A stretch of 64,000 nucleotides of DNA, taken from assembly GCA_947650285.1 (NCBI GenBank), contig CANTFL010001342.1:620001-684000 (forward strand), written 5' to 3'. Source of the DNA: Hyaloperonospora brassicae. Its lineage: Eukaryota > Oomycota > Peronosporomycetes > Peronosporales > Peronosporaceae. Positions 34,069 through 45,580 of the stretch are shown here, piece by piece (the stretch's first letter is position 1; each line of letters begins with the position of its first letter). Made by a program: the position numbers and the translations under genes. The notes under the pieces are model-generated. The model searched no databases, was not told the DNA's origin, and saw only the letters and a list, made by a program, of their open reading frames with translations.

Positions 34069-37000
34069 TCGAATGGATCGCAGTGGAGGCACGAGCGCAG
34101 CAGAGCTATAAAGAGAGAATGCGGGGAAAGAGTGGAGCTCAGGTCCGCTCCGCTCTGCTCAGCTGAGCTCGTGAATCCGGTCCGTCGACCGAAACCAGAT
34201 TTTTATTGCTTACAAGAGACTCTCAATGATTGTCAAAGCGTCAGGATTTGAACGCGCTGAGGCTGCAGCGGGAATGCCCACGACGTCGATGGACTGGTCG
34301 ACAATGTGTATCCGCGGGTGGCTGGCTACATGGCCGCGACTGGTACCACAGCAGTCTATTCGTGGCCGTGAAGTGTCTCCAAGAAAGAAGAGAAGCTCGG
34401 AGATACCGCTATGCATGTGCTGGTCCAGGCGCTGTACTCGGTGCAACACCAATGTGCAAAACACACAACAAAACAGGCGTCTGTGCAGTGGATCAGAAAG
34501 TCTCGTTGCGTCTATGGTTGACATCGCATCATTTACGTCCTCGGGTCGCCGTTCAGCGGTCTTGAAGTCGTAGGTTGAATCCATTGAACGTACTTTTCTC
34601 CACATTGTATCAAGCGTCTCGATCCGCCAGAGTGTACCTACATTGCCAGCTCGATCACGCCGAGCTCTATCTGCTGCATCTTTTCAATGGCGATGACGAA
34701 TCCTAGAGCAGAACGTGGATGATGGGGACCGACTTCGGGCTCACTCGTCGAAACTGTCGTGTGTCTAATGCGTCTCATGCTGCGCGATTTGTCGATGGAG
34801 AAGATGCCCACGCTATGTCTCGGCCCTGGCTTGTTTACAAGAGCCGAGTGCTGACAGCATGTAGCAGCGCGTTGCTATTGGGTGATATCTGCAATGTCCA
34901 GTTCTTGGGGTCGACCCAGGGCTCGCAGTGTCCTGCTCGATCGATAGCAGACCCTGGTGTGTGTTCTTGTAAGAACAATTCGCAGCGGACCATTAGGGAA
35001 TGCAGGTTGTGCCAAGAACAGACGCACACGAGGTCGAATACGTCGCTGCGTGCTTACATGCGGACTCAATATGCTGATCCTAGGACCTAGTCATCGACTC
35101 TTGCATGTAGCTTTACTACAGTATGTAACTCAAGCACCCTACGCTCATACAGATGACAGCATAAGCTGTTGACACTGGTGACAGCGTGGACAGGTGCATC
35201 GCATCCTCACTTCCACGGGAAGAGTAGAGGAAGCGCCATCAACGAAACGGTCTCGCTTGTCAAACTCAAATAGTGGGCTGTACTCAATACAGTCAAGCCA
35301 ATGGTACGGTATCTGCTAGACCTGTTCACAAATTGACGCCACGAGCATGTGCGTTGACACCTTGCTCACACACCACTCTTTTGCGGATCCAGCAATTATG
35401 GGTGGTCCCATTGCCTTGCGATTTTGATACCGATGTCACCATCTACGACACGCATTACCACCTACTACTAGTCTCGGCTATCATCCGCAAAGGAAAATAA
35501 TTATTCACGTTGACGTTGTTGATGTCAATATCATGTAACAGGGCCACCCCGTGACACGGCCGTCTTTTTCATCTTGACTCGACATGATTGCAGACGAGCT
35601 ATGTGTCAGCTTGTAATGCGTATCCGTTAACCTACGGTGCAAATAGCGTGTGCCGTCGTTCAATCCAAGCACAGTATTTCTACTGACAATGAGATACCGT
35701 CAAGTGCACGCGTCGTTCTGACAAAGGTATGCGAATGAGAAGATGTGAGCATCATAGTAAACAATGTGGTCGATGAAGAACGTATCAAGGCAAGGGCGTC
35801 TTTCTCACCCGACAATGCGCTGACGAAGATCGTGTGGGCCTCCATTATCTCGGTGTTGATAAGGTGCTTGCGGCTGCGAAAGGAAATTGTTCGTTGGTCG
35901 CTGGAATATCTACGGCACGTCTTGTTCTCCTAACATCATTCTACTCAATGAATCTTGCCTGCTGCCTGTGTTTGCTCATTGATCTTTGCCTGCCGCTGTC
36001 CCCTCTCGTTGTAGAGATGAGTCGTACTGCAGCAAAACTGCTAGTGTCGGACATTGCACTAGCGGCGTTCCGGATCAATACAGTTGCATCAGTCAAATGC
36101 AAACATGACACTGTGCCAGACGCGCCGATCCATCTGGATTACTCGCGACGCCAACTTCCATTCTTGCGCTGCCGAGCACATAGCATCACTCAAAGCTAGT
36201 TGTGCGCTGTCTGCGGTTGACGCAAATCCTCTTAATTATGCAACCTTAGATTGGTAAGACTGCTGCTAGCCACACAAAAACCGCTAGCGTGATCTACCAT
36301 GGATGAAGTGCTCGCTGACTTCTACTGTTCCAGTCGTTGAGTGTACGCGAAAACCGACAGGGTTTTGTCTACCGCCAGTCATTTTCATTGACTACGATGT
36401 ACATTCGCGAGTATGTAGTACGAAGTTCGTTTATGATGATCGAATTTTGCTTAGAAGCCGCTTATCGCATGCAAGGCAAAGCGATGCTCAAGTCCGGTAG
36501 CAATATACCACACACAGTGGCAATCGCATCACTGCACTAGGATAGGCATGAGGTTCGCGGCCGCCCCACTCAGCTACGAAATGTGCCCGTTCTCAGACAG
36601 TGTGTGAAATTTGCCACACCGTCCAGTGACTCCTAGACGAACAACGGGAGAGCAGCGTTGCTACTGAGACTTTCAAACAGTGTCAAGGGACATGATACCG
36701 TCTAGCACGGACGGACTATCCTGCCTGCAGGGACCCATCAAAGTAGAAACACCAAGGAGCATGACGATCGTCTCGCTCAAGGAAATATGTGTTGTGGGTC
36801 AAAACCAAACAGGTCGAGCTCGGGTGTCACGTCACAGTCCTTCAGACTGAAGTAGGCGTGCTGCAATCTAGCAAATATGCGAAGTAGTTCATGTCTAAGC
36901 AAGATCCTTCCAGGTTCTCAGGCGCATCGTTACAGCTGGTACAAACGTTTTGATCGGAAACAAGCCGCGTAGTCCAGACTGCTAAGAGCGCAATGCAGAA

Positions 37001-37260
37001 CTAATGCGATACTCACCGGCGTTTTCACGATATAAGAACGATTGCTTCGTCGTCTAGCTGGACGCAATCGAGCTCACTTCGTGCAGGCTTGTTCGTACAT
37101 CTGTTCAACCTCGGCTTGAATCGACAAGTGCCAGTAAAGCAAAGCAGATCCAGTTTTGCCAACACCTCTCACGCACATTTGACCACAGCGTGCATCGGGA
37201 ATGCACGTGTGGACAACTTGTTTTGCACATGAAGTAACAGGTCGAGTCACTTCCTTTACT
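34069..37260. other. Intergenic region, no supported gene
   Basis: Between the divergently placed transporter and RPA2. Many short open frames occur (for example 34210-34605 minus, 35834-36199 plus starting at GTG), but none has a domain or a repeat partner in the window. The first 100 bases probably hold the transporter promoter (AGCTATAAAG at about 34105-34115 on plus, read in the opposite direction). It could contain untranslated regions and decayed genes. Confidence 0.35.
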
Positions 37261-37331
37261 CTCTCTTCTCTCTCTCTCTCTCTCTCTCTCGCTTGTTGTG
37301 GGCCACAAAACACACACACACACACACACAC
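37261..37331. repeat. TC and CA microsatellites upstream of RPA2
   Basis: A TC run (37266-37290) and a CA run (37311-37331), 215-280 bp upstream of the RPA2 start. They may lie in its promoter or 5' UTR. A GACACAAAT-type tract follows at about 37408-37440 (ATGATACAAATGACACAAATGA). Confidence 0.9.
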
Positions 37332-37546
37332 AAAGACAATAATAGTCTCTCCGTCGATTCTCCAGTCGCTCCGCCACTACACAAAAAAAAGAGAGAGAGC
37401 GAAAGCGACACAAATGATACAAATGACACAAATGACACCAACTCGATCACAAATCGACCAAAACATCCCAAGCCGTCGTCCATCAGCCAACTATCGCTCT
37501 TGGCGCCATTTCGAATCAATTGGCGCCAAGCGCTCTTTCCGTCGTC

Positions 37547-38455
37547 ATGAACTACGGCGGCGGCTACGAAGCGTACGGCACCGACGACTACTCCGCCACA
37601 AGTGGCGGCGGCGGCGGCGGCTTCATGTCCAGTCAACAGCCCACTGGCAATAGTCAGTCCACGACGCCTACGAAACGCAGCAACGCCGTGCAAAGCCTCG
37701 TGCCAGTGGCCATCAGTCAGCTGCAAAAGAGTTCGAGCGCGGCGTCCCCCGACGACGACGCGTTGACGCTCGACGGCCACGAGATCTCGAGCGTGCGGCT
37801 CGTGGGACTGCTCACGAACCTGACGCCGCACTCGACGAGTCTCCGCTTCCAATTGGACGACGGCTCGGGCTGCTTTGATTGCCAGTACTTCTTGGCAGCG
37901 CTCGACGACGCGGACGCGAGCGACAGCGAACTCAATCGGCTGCGCGAAGGCAGCTACGTGCAGGTCGTGGGCAAACTGCGGACGTTCCAGGGCAAAACGA
38001 GTCTGTCGTGTTTCCATGTCGCGCCGCTGGGCGACATGAACGAGCTCACGCACCACCTTTTGGAGGTGCTGTACGTCCACTGTTGCAACACAAAAGGGGG
38101 CCGCAGGGCGTCGGACGCTGGGAAACTTGACGTCTCGATGACGTCGTTCCAGACACCGACAAAAGGTGCAGGCGACGAGTGGAAGCAGCCGAGCAGTGGG
38201 GCAGGCTATGGAGGCTACGGCGGGGGCATGGACGACAGCAGGACGACGCTGTCGGACTTTTCGCCGGATCAAAAGGCCATTCTCGACGTCCTGAGCACGT
38301 GCACGAGCGACCATGGGCTCAAGATTGACTACATTTTCAACAGCTTGCGGGGCCAAATGACCGAACCGCAGCTCCAGAGTGCACTCAATTATCTCATCAG
38401 TGAGGGGCATGTGTACTCGACCATCGATGAGCACCACTTTCAGCGCACGGCGTAG
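37547..38455 (+). CDS. RPA2: Replication protein A 32-kDa subunit (RPA2)
   Basis: 302 residues, ATG at 37547 to TAG at 38453-38455. The frame extends 5' only to a TTG, so this ATG is the start. RPA2 is the middle subunit of the RPA heterotrimer that coats single-stranded DNA in replication, repair and checkpoint signalling. Residues 1-45 are Gly/Ser/Tyr-rich, like the phosphorylated N-terminus. About 50-180 form the OB fold: LVPVAISQLQ, GHEISSVRLVGLL, LDDGSG, EGSYVQVVGKLRTFQGKTSL and NELTHHLLEVLYVH, all in family order. A Gly-rich linker (about 205-232) leads to a C-terminal winged helix (about 237-300, ILDVLSTCTSDHGLKIDYIF), which binds repair partners. Length is close to typical (about 270). 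Intronless. A 393-codon antisense frame across it is a GC-driven shadow. Convergent with the carrier gene. Confidence 0.95.
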   Translation: MNYGGGYEAYGTDDYSATSGGGGGGFMSSQQPTGNSQSTTPTKRSNAVQSLVPVAISQLQKSSSAASPDDDALTLDGHEISSVRLVGLLTNLTPHSTSLRFQLDDGSGCFDCQYFLAALDDADASDSELNRLREGSYVQVVGKLRTFQGKTSLSCFHVAPLGDMNELTHHLLEVLYVHCCNTKGGRRASDAGKLDVSMTSFQTPTKGAGDEWKQPSSGAGYGGYGGGMDDSRTTLSDFSPDQKAILDVLSTCTSDHGLKIDYIFNSLRGQMTEPQLQSALNYLISEGHVYSTIDEHHFQRTA

Positions 38456-38786
38456 AGCCAGGCGGACAGACCGACCGACACACGTGGTGGCTGCTTGGAG
38501 AACTTCGATGGTCTCTTCCCCCGGTTGTCAGCAGCGGCCCAAGTTGAGTGCGTGTCGCTCTCTCTCTCTCTCTCGTGTTGTAGTGAGCGGAGCCAGGATC
38601 GTAATGGGCCTTTATCTCGTGCATACACTTGCTTGGTGGTTACGTCGATGACGGAGTAAAGCTGATGGACGCTTGGAGTGCACCACAGACCCCTAAGGCC
38701 CCATCAAGCGAATGCAGTCGTCTAATCGACTATTTAACATTACGCTCTACTATCTATCTACTGGTCGACTCGAAAGTCGTGCCAAG
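38456..38786. other. Short spacer between convergent genes
   Basis: 331 bp between the RPA2 stop and the carrier stop. It must hold both 3' UTRs. It contains a TC microsatellite at about 38553-38573. Nothing else is visible. Confidence 0.6.
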
Positions 38787-39884
38787 TCACGCCAAGTCGA
38801 AGTCGTCAACGTCTCCATTAAAGACCGTGTGTTTAATCGTCTCGTACACGCCAAAGCAGATACCAGTTGTAGGCATGATGGACACGACTCGGCACGTCGT
38901 GCCTCGCCACAAAACGCTTGGCCCTTCCTTGCTCATCGACTTGATCAAACAGTCACGTACTCCAGCGTACTGCTTCTTCTTGCCCTGCGTCATCAATCTC
39001 ACTGTCATAACATCCAACGGGTTCGTCAAGAACGCAGCCATGCCACCTGCCACAGACCCTGCAACTAGCGACTCGGCCGAGTTCAACGGCCGCTTCCTGT
39101 CCTTCGCAGCCAAGTACTGCTCGTACCGGTGCTTCAGCGTCTCGTAGAACAAGAACGAAAAGGCCGAGAAGAACGTGTCAACACCAAGACACGCCGAGTA
39201 GCCCGCGTAGAGTCCTCGGAGTCCCTCTGACCGGATGATAGACGTGACGGCATGCCTTGTGCCTCGATAGTTCTGCGTATACTTGACTGCGCCTCCACTG
39301 GCGTTGCAAGGGTTGCAGCCCAGTTGCAAGCGGGACTTGACCACTTCCGACGGCACACTCACCGCCGAAATCAGCACTTCACTTGCAGCTCCAGCGAGAA
39401 AATAGATTACGCCCCGGTGCTCGTCCGGCACTAAGGGAGCCGCTGTGGCTTTGAGCGTCTCGTAGGTACTGAAATACATCGCCGCACACACGGGCGAAGT
39501 CATGACCGTCGTGCCTATGCCACCAAAGTAGCCACGTACGCCTTCTTCCTTGAAGATCGTCTTCACCGCGCGAAACAGACCGTTATACTTGAGACTTGGC
39601 TGCTGTTGGATTTTCATGCGCAAGTTAATGACTTCGAGGGGATGCAGCATCGAGTCGGCGACGATCCCAGCGACAGCACCGGAGCACAGCGCACGCAGAG
39701 GCGGAGACAGAGCAGAGACGGCACTCGTGGCCGTCGCAGTGGGATGCGGGACGGAGACGGACGCGTCGAAGGAGCGCCGCGGGCTCGTGGTGGTGCATGT
39801 CATGGGCGACGTGGCTGGTTCGACGACGTCAGTGAGCGTGATTGGTGGAGACGCACTGGATAATCCGAGGGGGATGGCAAACAT
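38787..39884 (-). CDS. Mitochondrial carrier family protein (SLC25)
   Basis: 365 residues, ATG at 39884 (the open frame continues upstream only to a TTG). Three repeats of the carrier fold are visible: PLEVINLRM at about 82, PSEVVKSRLQ at about 178 and PLDVMTVRLM at about 289, each followed about 30 residues later by a G-x-x-G-x-(Y/L)-x-G-type motif (VRGYFGGIG, LRGLYAGYS, VLWRGTT). Such proteins exchange metabolites across the inner mitochondrial membrane. Repeats 1 and 3 have N and T where the consensus Px(D/E)xx(K/R) has a basic residue. The PSEVVKSR second repeat recalls S-adenosylmethionine carriers, but substrate assignment is uncertain. The Ser/Thr/Pro-rich first 60 residues may be a targeting or regulatory extension. 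Tail-to-tail with RPA2. Confidence 0.9.
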   Translation of the reverse strand: MFAIPLGLSSASPPITLTDVVEPATSPMTCTTTSPRRSFDASVSVPHPTATATSAVSALSPPLRALCSGAVAGIVADSMLHPLEVINLRMKIQQQPSLKYNGLFRAVKTIFKEEGVRGYFGGIGTTVMTSPVCAAMYFSTYETLKATAAPLVPDEHRGVIYFLAGAASEVLISAVSVPSEVVKSRLQLGCNPCNASGGAVKYTQNYRGTRHAVTSIIRSEGLRGLYAGYSACLGVDTFFSAFSFLFYETLKHRYEQYLAAKDRKRPLNSAESLVAGSVAGGMAAFLTNPLDVMTVRLMTQGKKKQYAGVRDCLIKSMSKEGPSVLWRGTTCRVVSIMPTTGICFGVYETIKHTVFNGDVDDFDLA

Positions 39885-41792
39885 CGGGCTTTTTCGTTTC
39901 TTGTCGGAAAGAATCGAGATGTTTATTATCCCAAGTGTGATCAACGATGGTGAACTGGAGTGTAAGGTAGGGTAGATAAAAGCGTTAGGGCAGTGGTGTC
40001 GGTTGATACGGATCGAAGATGGATAGGGGGACCTATTCGACACCTGCCATCCTCTTCTTTTGTCACCGCTATTTTGCAATTGGGGACTTGACGCACGTCT
40101 TTTTGTGTGGTAGCGAAGAGCTCCAAGATAAGTTGCGTCGAAAGCGTATAACGTTCACGCGATACAGCGATCAAACTAAGACTCTCGGCAACAGAATAGC
40201 GCGACACCAGGATCGGTCTGTCTGCTTCTTGATATCCAAATGGACGACAGCGCGGGTGCTGGACCTGTCCTGGTTGACCACTGTCACCCACAAGCGCTGG
40301 ACTGGTAGACCGTCTCGATTGAACAGCGTAAAGTTTTGAAGTTTGCAGCGGTGGCGTCCCAGTGCTCGTGGCAAAGACGGAGAGGGCAAGACTGGCTATC
40401 ACTGGAACTGGTACTCGTGTCGATGGATACCTAAAAGGCGGCCAGTGCTTTACAACTTACAGGCACAGCCATGCGCTCTCCTGCCCCAAACGGGACGCTG
40501 TCAAGTAGCTTGGCGCCGCATGTGTCTTCCCCGCCATGACAAATGCCACGAGGTTCTTGACCATGCATAAATGTTCACGCGCGCCTTCAGCTCGACGATT
40601 CGTGCGCCCGCCCGCCGAGTTGCTGACTGCCTCTGCGCGTACAGTGCGACAGATGTGCCGAAGCGGTAGCAGCAGTCGCAACTCGTCCAAGGTGAGTGGA
40701 GTGGCCAAGGAAGCCACAGACATGGGCGGCAGTGGTGTTCCGAGCAAAGACAGAGCCTCTGCTGCGAGTGGGATATGCGGAGCTCTATACGAGCGTGACT
40801 TCCCCTGTCCCACGCTATGAGTACAGAACCTGAACCTCTCACATTGTCTCTGCTCGAGTGGCTACGACGGACTCGTTGCGTGTCGTCCCCGCCACCCGAA
40901 TCCGCATCCAGTTGATTTCATGGGACGCCACATGAGTGTCTGCAATTGGTACGGAGCAGTTCACACGAACGTCCGGTAGGTGCGTGCGAAGGTTCGCGCC
41001 GAATGGCTGCAGATGGCGGAGCACAGAGTGTCCAGTCTGGCAGGAGACAGACATGGCCGCCGTGCGTACTACAACCAACGTATCACCAAGGGATCAAGAA
41101 AGCCGTCTGGAAGGGTGGAAGAATGCTGTTCAAGGAGGTCCTTGCGCGCACGTAGCAGCAAGCACTTTGAGTGGCATCAGTGACTAGCTAGACCTGCACC
41201 TGGTGCCGTACCGAGGACGCTTGGACGCGGAGCCAGCTCCTTCTGTGACCACGTGGCTTCAAGTAGTAAGGTGGATCGCTTCCTCCTTTTTGCCTGATCC
41301 ACACCCAGAGGTGCCGCCTCTCAACGTACAGTTTCTCCACTATGGAGCTGTCCCTTCCCTCGGATGGGGAAGGAGGAAGGAGGAAGGGCGCAGGCTGATC
41401 GTCCGTGCATGGACCGTGCACGTGTGAGCGGCAAGTGACCCCGACAACGCTGCCCCTTTTGCCGAAACAAGCTTAGCATCGGACCCTTCGTCTCGTAGAT
41501 TCAGGTAGCTATCTCGAGGCTGCTTCGACTGCTGCGTCCACAAACGCACTCCTTTTCCCTCGGGGAGCGGCACAACGTATGCTTTGCATGCTACTGCGAT
41601 GGTGATGTGATGACGCTGCATAGAATGTTGTTTGCGACTGAGGCCTCCCATCCACCACATCCGACTGGATCAGTTCAAGCAAGTGTCCTTTCCATCAATG
41701 CCCGTGATCGCCCGCAATGAGGTCCCGGGTGAAGATTCATTTCCGAATTTGCCGTTCCGCGTGACACCATCCAAGCCCGGTCAAAAAGTCCC
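39885..41792. other. Intergenic region, no supported gene
   Basis: Several overlapping open frames occur (40457-40813 and 41340-41660 minus, both from non-ATG starts; 40936-41187 plus), but none has a domain I know. It should hold the promoters of the carrier and the RXLR gene. GC content resembles the neighbouring genes, so a decayed gene here is possible. Confidence 0.35.
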
Positions 41793-42245
41793 ATGCACCT
41801 GCCTCTCTTCTTTGTGGTGGCTGTTGCCTCGAGCAGCATGGCCATCTGGACAACAGCAACTGCTGATGTGGGCGAAGCGAACTTTCAGGTGACGGGCGAC
41901 TCGTCACCTATCGTCGTTGTGGCCCAGGAGAGTGAACGACATCTGCGAGCATCTGACTCGCACTACTCCTCCACGGAAGGTACTGGACACCACAGAGACT
42001 GGGTGAAGAATCCGCGCGACGGGCAGGTGTTCGTAGAGCACGTACTTCACCGAGCGCTAACCGACCCGAAAAAGATGACTAGGCTGTTCAACAAATGGTA
42101 CGACGACGGCTACTCGGCCGAGGAGATCTCCGCCGGGTTATATCAGCATGCGAGCAGAGACCTCGAAGAAGCGTTCGAGGGTCTTCGTGCGAACTACGTG
42201 AAGTTTGTCCGGGTCAAAGAATCCTCTAATCAGAAGTATCAATGA
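41793..42245 (+). CDS. Putative RXLR effector with WY-type C-terminus
   Basis: 150 residues, ATG at 41793 to TGA at 42243-42245. Residues 1-24 form a clear signal peptide ending at about TATA-DVG. RHLR at 49-52 is a canonical RXLR motif in the usual place, linked to translocation into or secretion towards host cells. No dEER is present; the following stretch is SDSHYSSTEGTGHHRDW. From about 95, MTRLFNKWYDDGYSAEEISA and then EAFEGLRANYVKFVRV fit the W and Y motifs of one WY fold (W102, Y136). Small size, secretion and RXLR fit a host-translocated effector; the plant target is unknown. The gene sits at the edge of the gene island, 0.2 kb before repeat sequence starts, which is typical for such genes. 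Intact and intronless. Confidence 0.85.
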   Translation: MHLPLFFVVAVASSSMAIWTTATADVGEANFQVTGDSSPIVVVAQESERHLRASDSHYSSTEGTGHHRDWVKNPRDGQVFVEHVLHRALTDPKKMTRLFNKWYDDGYSAEEISAGLYQHASRDLEEAFEGLRANYVKFVRVKESSNQKYQ

Positions 42246-42429
42246 GAACACGAAGTTGTCGTAATTTCTCGATCATTGCGTTGTTCAGTGCATATTTGTT
42301 TTTTCGTAGAGCCACTGTCCCGTCATTTCGACTTTTATTCGCACTGAGCGAGTGTTGGACGAGCACAAATTGCACGCGTGATGAAACTGGCTGGTAGAAT
42401 TGATACCCTCGATTTACTGTCAAAGCCTT
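42246..42429. other. 3' flank of the RXLR gene
   Basis: A short spacer presumably with the effector's 3' UTR. No other feature is visible before repeat homology begins at about 42430. Confidence 0.5.
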
Positions 42430-43378
42430 CCAGTCACAAACGTATAAATTTAGACAAGTGCATGTTTGTCACGTCCCTGAACAGCTGCCTCACTGATTAG
42501 TATTACCGTAGAGAGCTTGAGGTATATTAATAGAGCGGAGGGCTCATTCGGAAAACATCTCCCACATTCGATAATTTATTGACCCGGGTGTGCATTAATC
42601 CACATTCTCGGCTTGTACCTGGATGCTCGAATCTTAAAATTAATATAGCTGACGGTTTTGTGGTATGCACACCATAATGCCTCAGCCAGGGTCTGGAAAC
42701 AACATCGCAAAGGCTAGCGATTGTTCTACACAGCTACTCGCTATCATCCATACAGGTATCACGGATGGCCTACCTCAGCGACCGGGATCACCGAATCGGT
42801 TGCGCTTTAACTTCAGTTTGTCGAGCCTTGATGTTCCTTACAAATCAGGATCGTGAATGGGCATGTGTATTGTCCGTCACGCTCCTCATTCGCTTGACTA
42901 AAGCAATCGAGCTAATTTTACACGCAAGTCAAAGATGCCGTAGCGTCTGGTACGTCACGTCTTCGTAGACCTATGCAACTGCTTGATCGCATATACGTAG
43001 TTTTAGCTCCATGCACCCAATCGAGACCTCTCCTAGAGATTTTCAGACACTCCAGCAAGTACTTCAATGTTTCAGTGCACGGGTCAACATTGTATATAGC
43101 TGCTGCTCGCTCAATAAGTAGATTAACTTGTGCTTTATATGCATGCTACTCCACCAGTATCGCAATAATGTGTCGAATAAAAAAATACGAAGCGGGAGTA
43201 CGGGTGGCGATGCTCGCATAAATCTGTCATTTTACATATATAGTCGATGGCGCTGCCTACTATCAACCCCGGTACAATATCTTACTCACTGCAGTTCACT
43301 GCCGATCGTGACGAATATATCATGAGTATCAAATGCACCGTGTGTCGATCGATGTTTGGTAAACTTCTGGATGCTTTT
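42430..43378 (+). repeat. Dispersed unit U3, left part
   Basis: 42430-42740 resembles 7260-7476 plus 9371-9480. 43244-43378 matches 62860-62995 closely (GCGCTGCCTACTATCAACCCCGGT, ATCATGAGTATCAAATGCACCGT). The unit breaks at 43378 and resumes at 52419, with a LINE between. Confidence 0.7.
43368..43378 (+). repeat. Target-site duplication of the LINE, left copy
   Basis: TGGATGCTTTT, repeated at 52419-52429. One copy plus flanks rebuilds a sequence like the uninterrupted unit at 62985-63005 (TTCTGGATGATTTGATGTTGTCCAGCGC). Confidence 0.7.
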
Positions 43379-43963
43379 GAAAAGCTGGCGGCAGCTATTG
43401 TCGTTCCTAAGGTCACGTTCCTGACCCGACACTCGTGGCCAGCTCGAAGTATCGTGTCTTGACTACAACAGCTGGTTAATTGTTTCGTCTTGGGGATGCG
43501 AGCTGGATCGCCAGCTCGAGCGTGGATGGGCGAGGCGCATGCCGGTCTTTGTATTCGCGATGGAGGCCTCGCATTGCCTTACGTTGAGATGGACTTGCTG
43601 GCGATGACAGCCACAGCTGTGGGTAAATGGGCGGCAGGTTCGAAGGGTCAGGCTCGGATCTTGGGCGACATCTTGTTGGTAGCTCGAGTGGGAGTCGACT
43701 TTCATCATACTTCGGCAATTCAGGGTGCGCATCGGGCAGAATTTCGGGTCACGGACACCATGAGGACAAATGGGGCGGACATGGTGCGTCACATGCACTT
43801 CTCCACTATCGATTCATCACGTGCTGGTTTTGTGGCTACTACGGAGTCTCTCTTTCGGCGACATCTGTACGCTGCACAATGGGAGGGCGATAGCTTGCAA
43901 GTAGTCGTCGATAGCGACACGATAAGCCCTCTTACGCAGTTATTTTCCGGCGTCGACGGCTGA
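43379..43963 (+). pseudogene. LINE reverse transcriptase C-terminal (thumb) region
   Basis: The first frame reads EKLAAAIVVPKVTFLTRHSW and PARSIVS, stop at 43460-43462, then LQQLVNCFVLG. After a frame change, GGLALPYVEMDLLAMTATAV and GKWA follow. This order (VPKxxFxxRHxWP, then xxRFVWG, then DGGLxxPxV) is that of oomycete LINE-type RTs just after the catalytic domain. The catalytic YADD region is missing through truncation. The following sequence to 45.2 kb is a decayed linker with a few LINE-like phrases. Confidence 0.65.
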
Positions 43964-45261
43964 GTGGAATTTTTTGTCCTGAATGGCTCGACCGCGTGCA
44001 ACTAGACACGCGACATTGGATTATTAACGGCAAAGAGGGGCCATTAGATATCAGCCTAACGCGGAAAAGAGACAAATGGCTTAAGCTTCGCGGCCTCCTC
44101 AGCTGGGCGTGGATGGGAGATGGAACGATCGGGTTTGAGATACGGCAAACCCGCACTCAGGCGGTGCAGCGGGCAGTGTCAGATTTATGAAATGCTATGG
44201 TGTGTAACTATCCGGAGATCGTGCCTCGGCCTCACGCAACGACGCACCTGAGGCGGATAGGAACAGGCGTGTCTTGACATCACTCGTGGATCCTCGCCGA
44301 CAACGCAGACGGTGTCATCTACTCGAACGCTACTTTAGACTAGCCGGCACGTCCAGTCTAGTCGCGCTATGACTGCGAGAGACAAGATATATCCGACGTC
44401 GGCAGCCGTGAACTTCTTTTTCACGAACACCCGGCACTGTCTCGACTCGTACAGCTGCACATAGGCGCGGGATGGCGTCCCAAGTGGAAGACGTACGAGG
44501 CGGCCGCGGCAATACATTGAGATTAGGAATGGAAGCACTACAGAGACCGAGCGATCGCTGAGCAGGCTGTCACCAACAGTGACATGGAGAACTTGGTCGA
44601 GCAGCTCTAGTGGAGTAACATCCGCGCAGTGATAGGAGTGGGGGATACCACGGTACATACGATCTACAGAATTAAGGCGAATAAGCTTAATCTCTAGAAT
44701 TATGTGCACAATGACCGGTCCTGTCCACACACTTTGTGCCTGCGTGACGTACCCGCTACAGTCCAGCGTGTCTTCTGGGAAAACCCGGTGGCGAAGGTGG
44801 CGTGAGGTGAATTTGGTGCCGGATGGCGACGGCTAAGGGAGAATGTGCCGGAGGTTCTCTTCGAACCGTGTTTTAGCTTGGTCGTTGTCGACACGCCGTC
44901 ACGCGCTTGGCAGGCGGTATGCGACCGTCTAAATGCGGCTGGTAATGAAAATCGTGACGTCTTGTTTGAGGTGAACAGCGCTCTATGGCGATTAACGGAA
45001 GCGACTACGATCCATACCATTTGATGCGCGCGCCTACGGCTTCTCCGTGAGCAAGATGCGGATCAGTCCACGCTACAGGCTATAATCAATGCTAGGGTCG
45101 ACAATGCATTGCGCTAATTTCAGTTGCTGACATACGAGTACGATTTAAGTGTACAAGATGCTTCAAATGGAGCCGTGATAGGAGCACTGCCTGAGAGCCT
45201 GATCGAGCAGCCTGGGCCGATTATTCACCAGCAACTAGTCTGCGGTCGTAGCCTCTATCTT

Positions 45262-45317
45262 TTCTTTTTTGACGGCGGCTCACGGGAAATCCAGGACCAA
45301 GTGGGTTAAATTCGGTT
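45262..45317 (+). pseudogene. LINE RNase H domain, part 1
   Basis: Reads FFFDGGSR then, after a one-base loss near 45283-45284, GNPGPSGLNSV. This is the first strand of RNase H with the catalytic aspartate in FDGGSxGNPG. It is interrupted at 45317 by the Copia element and continues at 51793. Confidence 0.85.
45313..45317 (+). repeat. Copia target-site duplication, left copy
   Basis: CGGTT, repeated exactly at 51788-51792 outside the other LTR. Confidence 0.9.
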
Positions 45318-45580
45318 TGTTGACTTTGCATCCGCGTGCAAAGAAAGAAACGAGTGCGCGGTCGATGCGGTCGTTCCAGACGGTATTGTGTGATTGAGAT
45401 TCGCGCAAAATATACTATTGATCTCACTATACACTGCGTGCAGATGCTCTTCACTATCTCAGGAGTTCTGCAAGCTGCACGCTGTCTCCGCTGTATCTCT
45501 TTCGCACATCTGCTCAACTTTCTCTCTTACGCACAGCTTCTCCACCCTTCCCGTCAGGTGCCGTGCCTCGTCTTCCAGCA
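45318..45580 (-). mobile_element. 3' LTR of the Copia element
   Basis: 263 bp, beginning TGTTGACTTT and ending CTTCCAGCA on plus. It shares a long run (TTGTGTGATTGAGATTCGCG...) with 51526-51787. Confidence 0.9.

Noticed and set aside
37256..38437. 393-codon minus-strand open frame over RPA2
   Set aside because: Antisense shadow of a GC-rich coding gene; the plus strand has a full RPA2 domain order and the antisense frame shows no domain.
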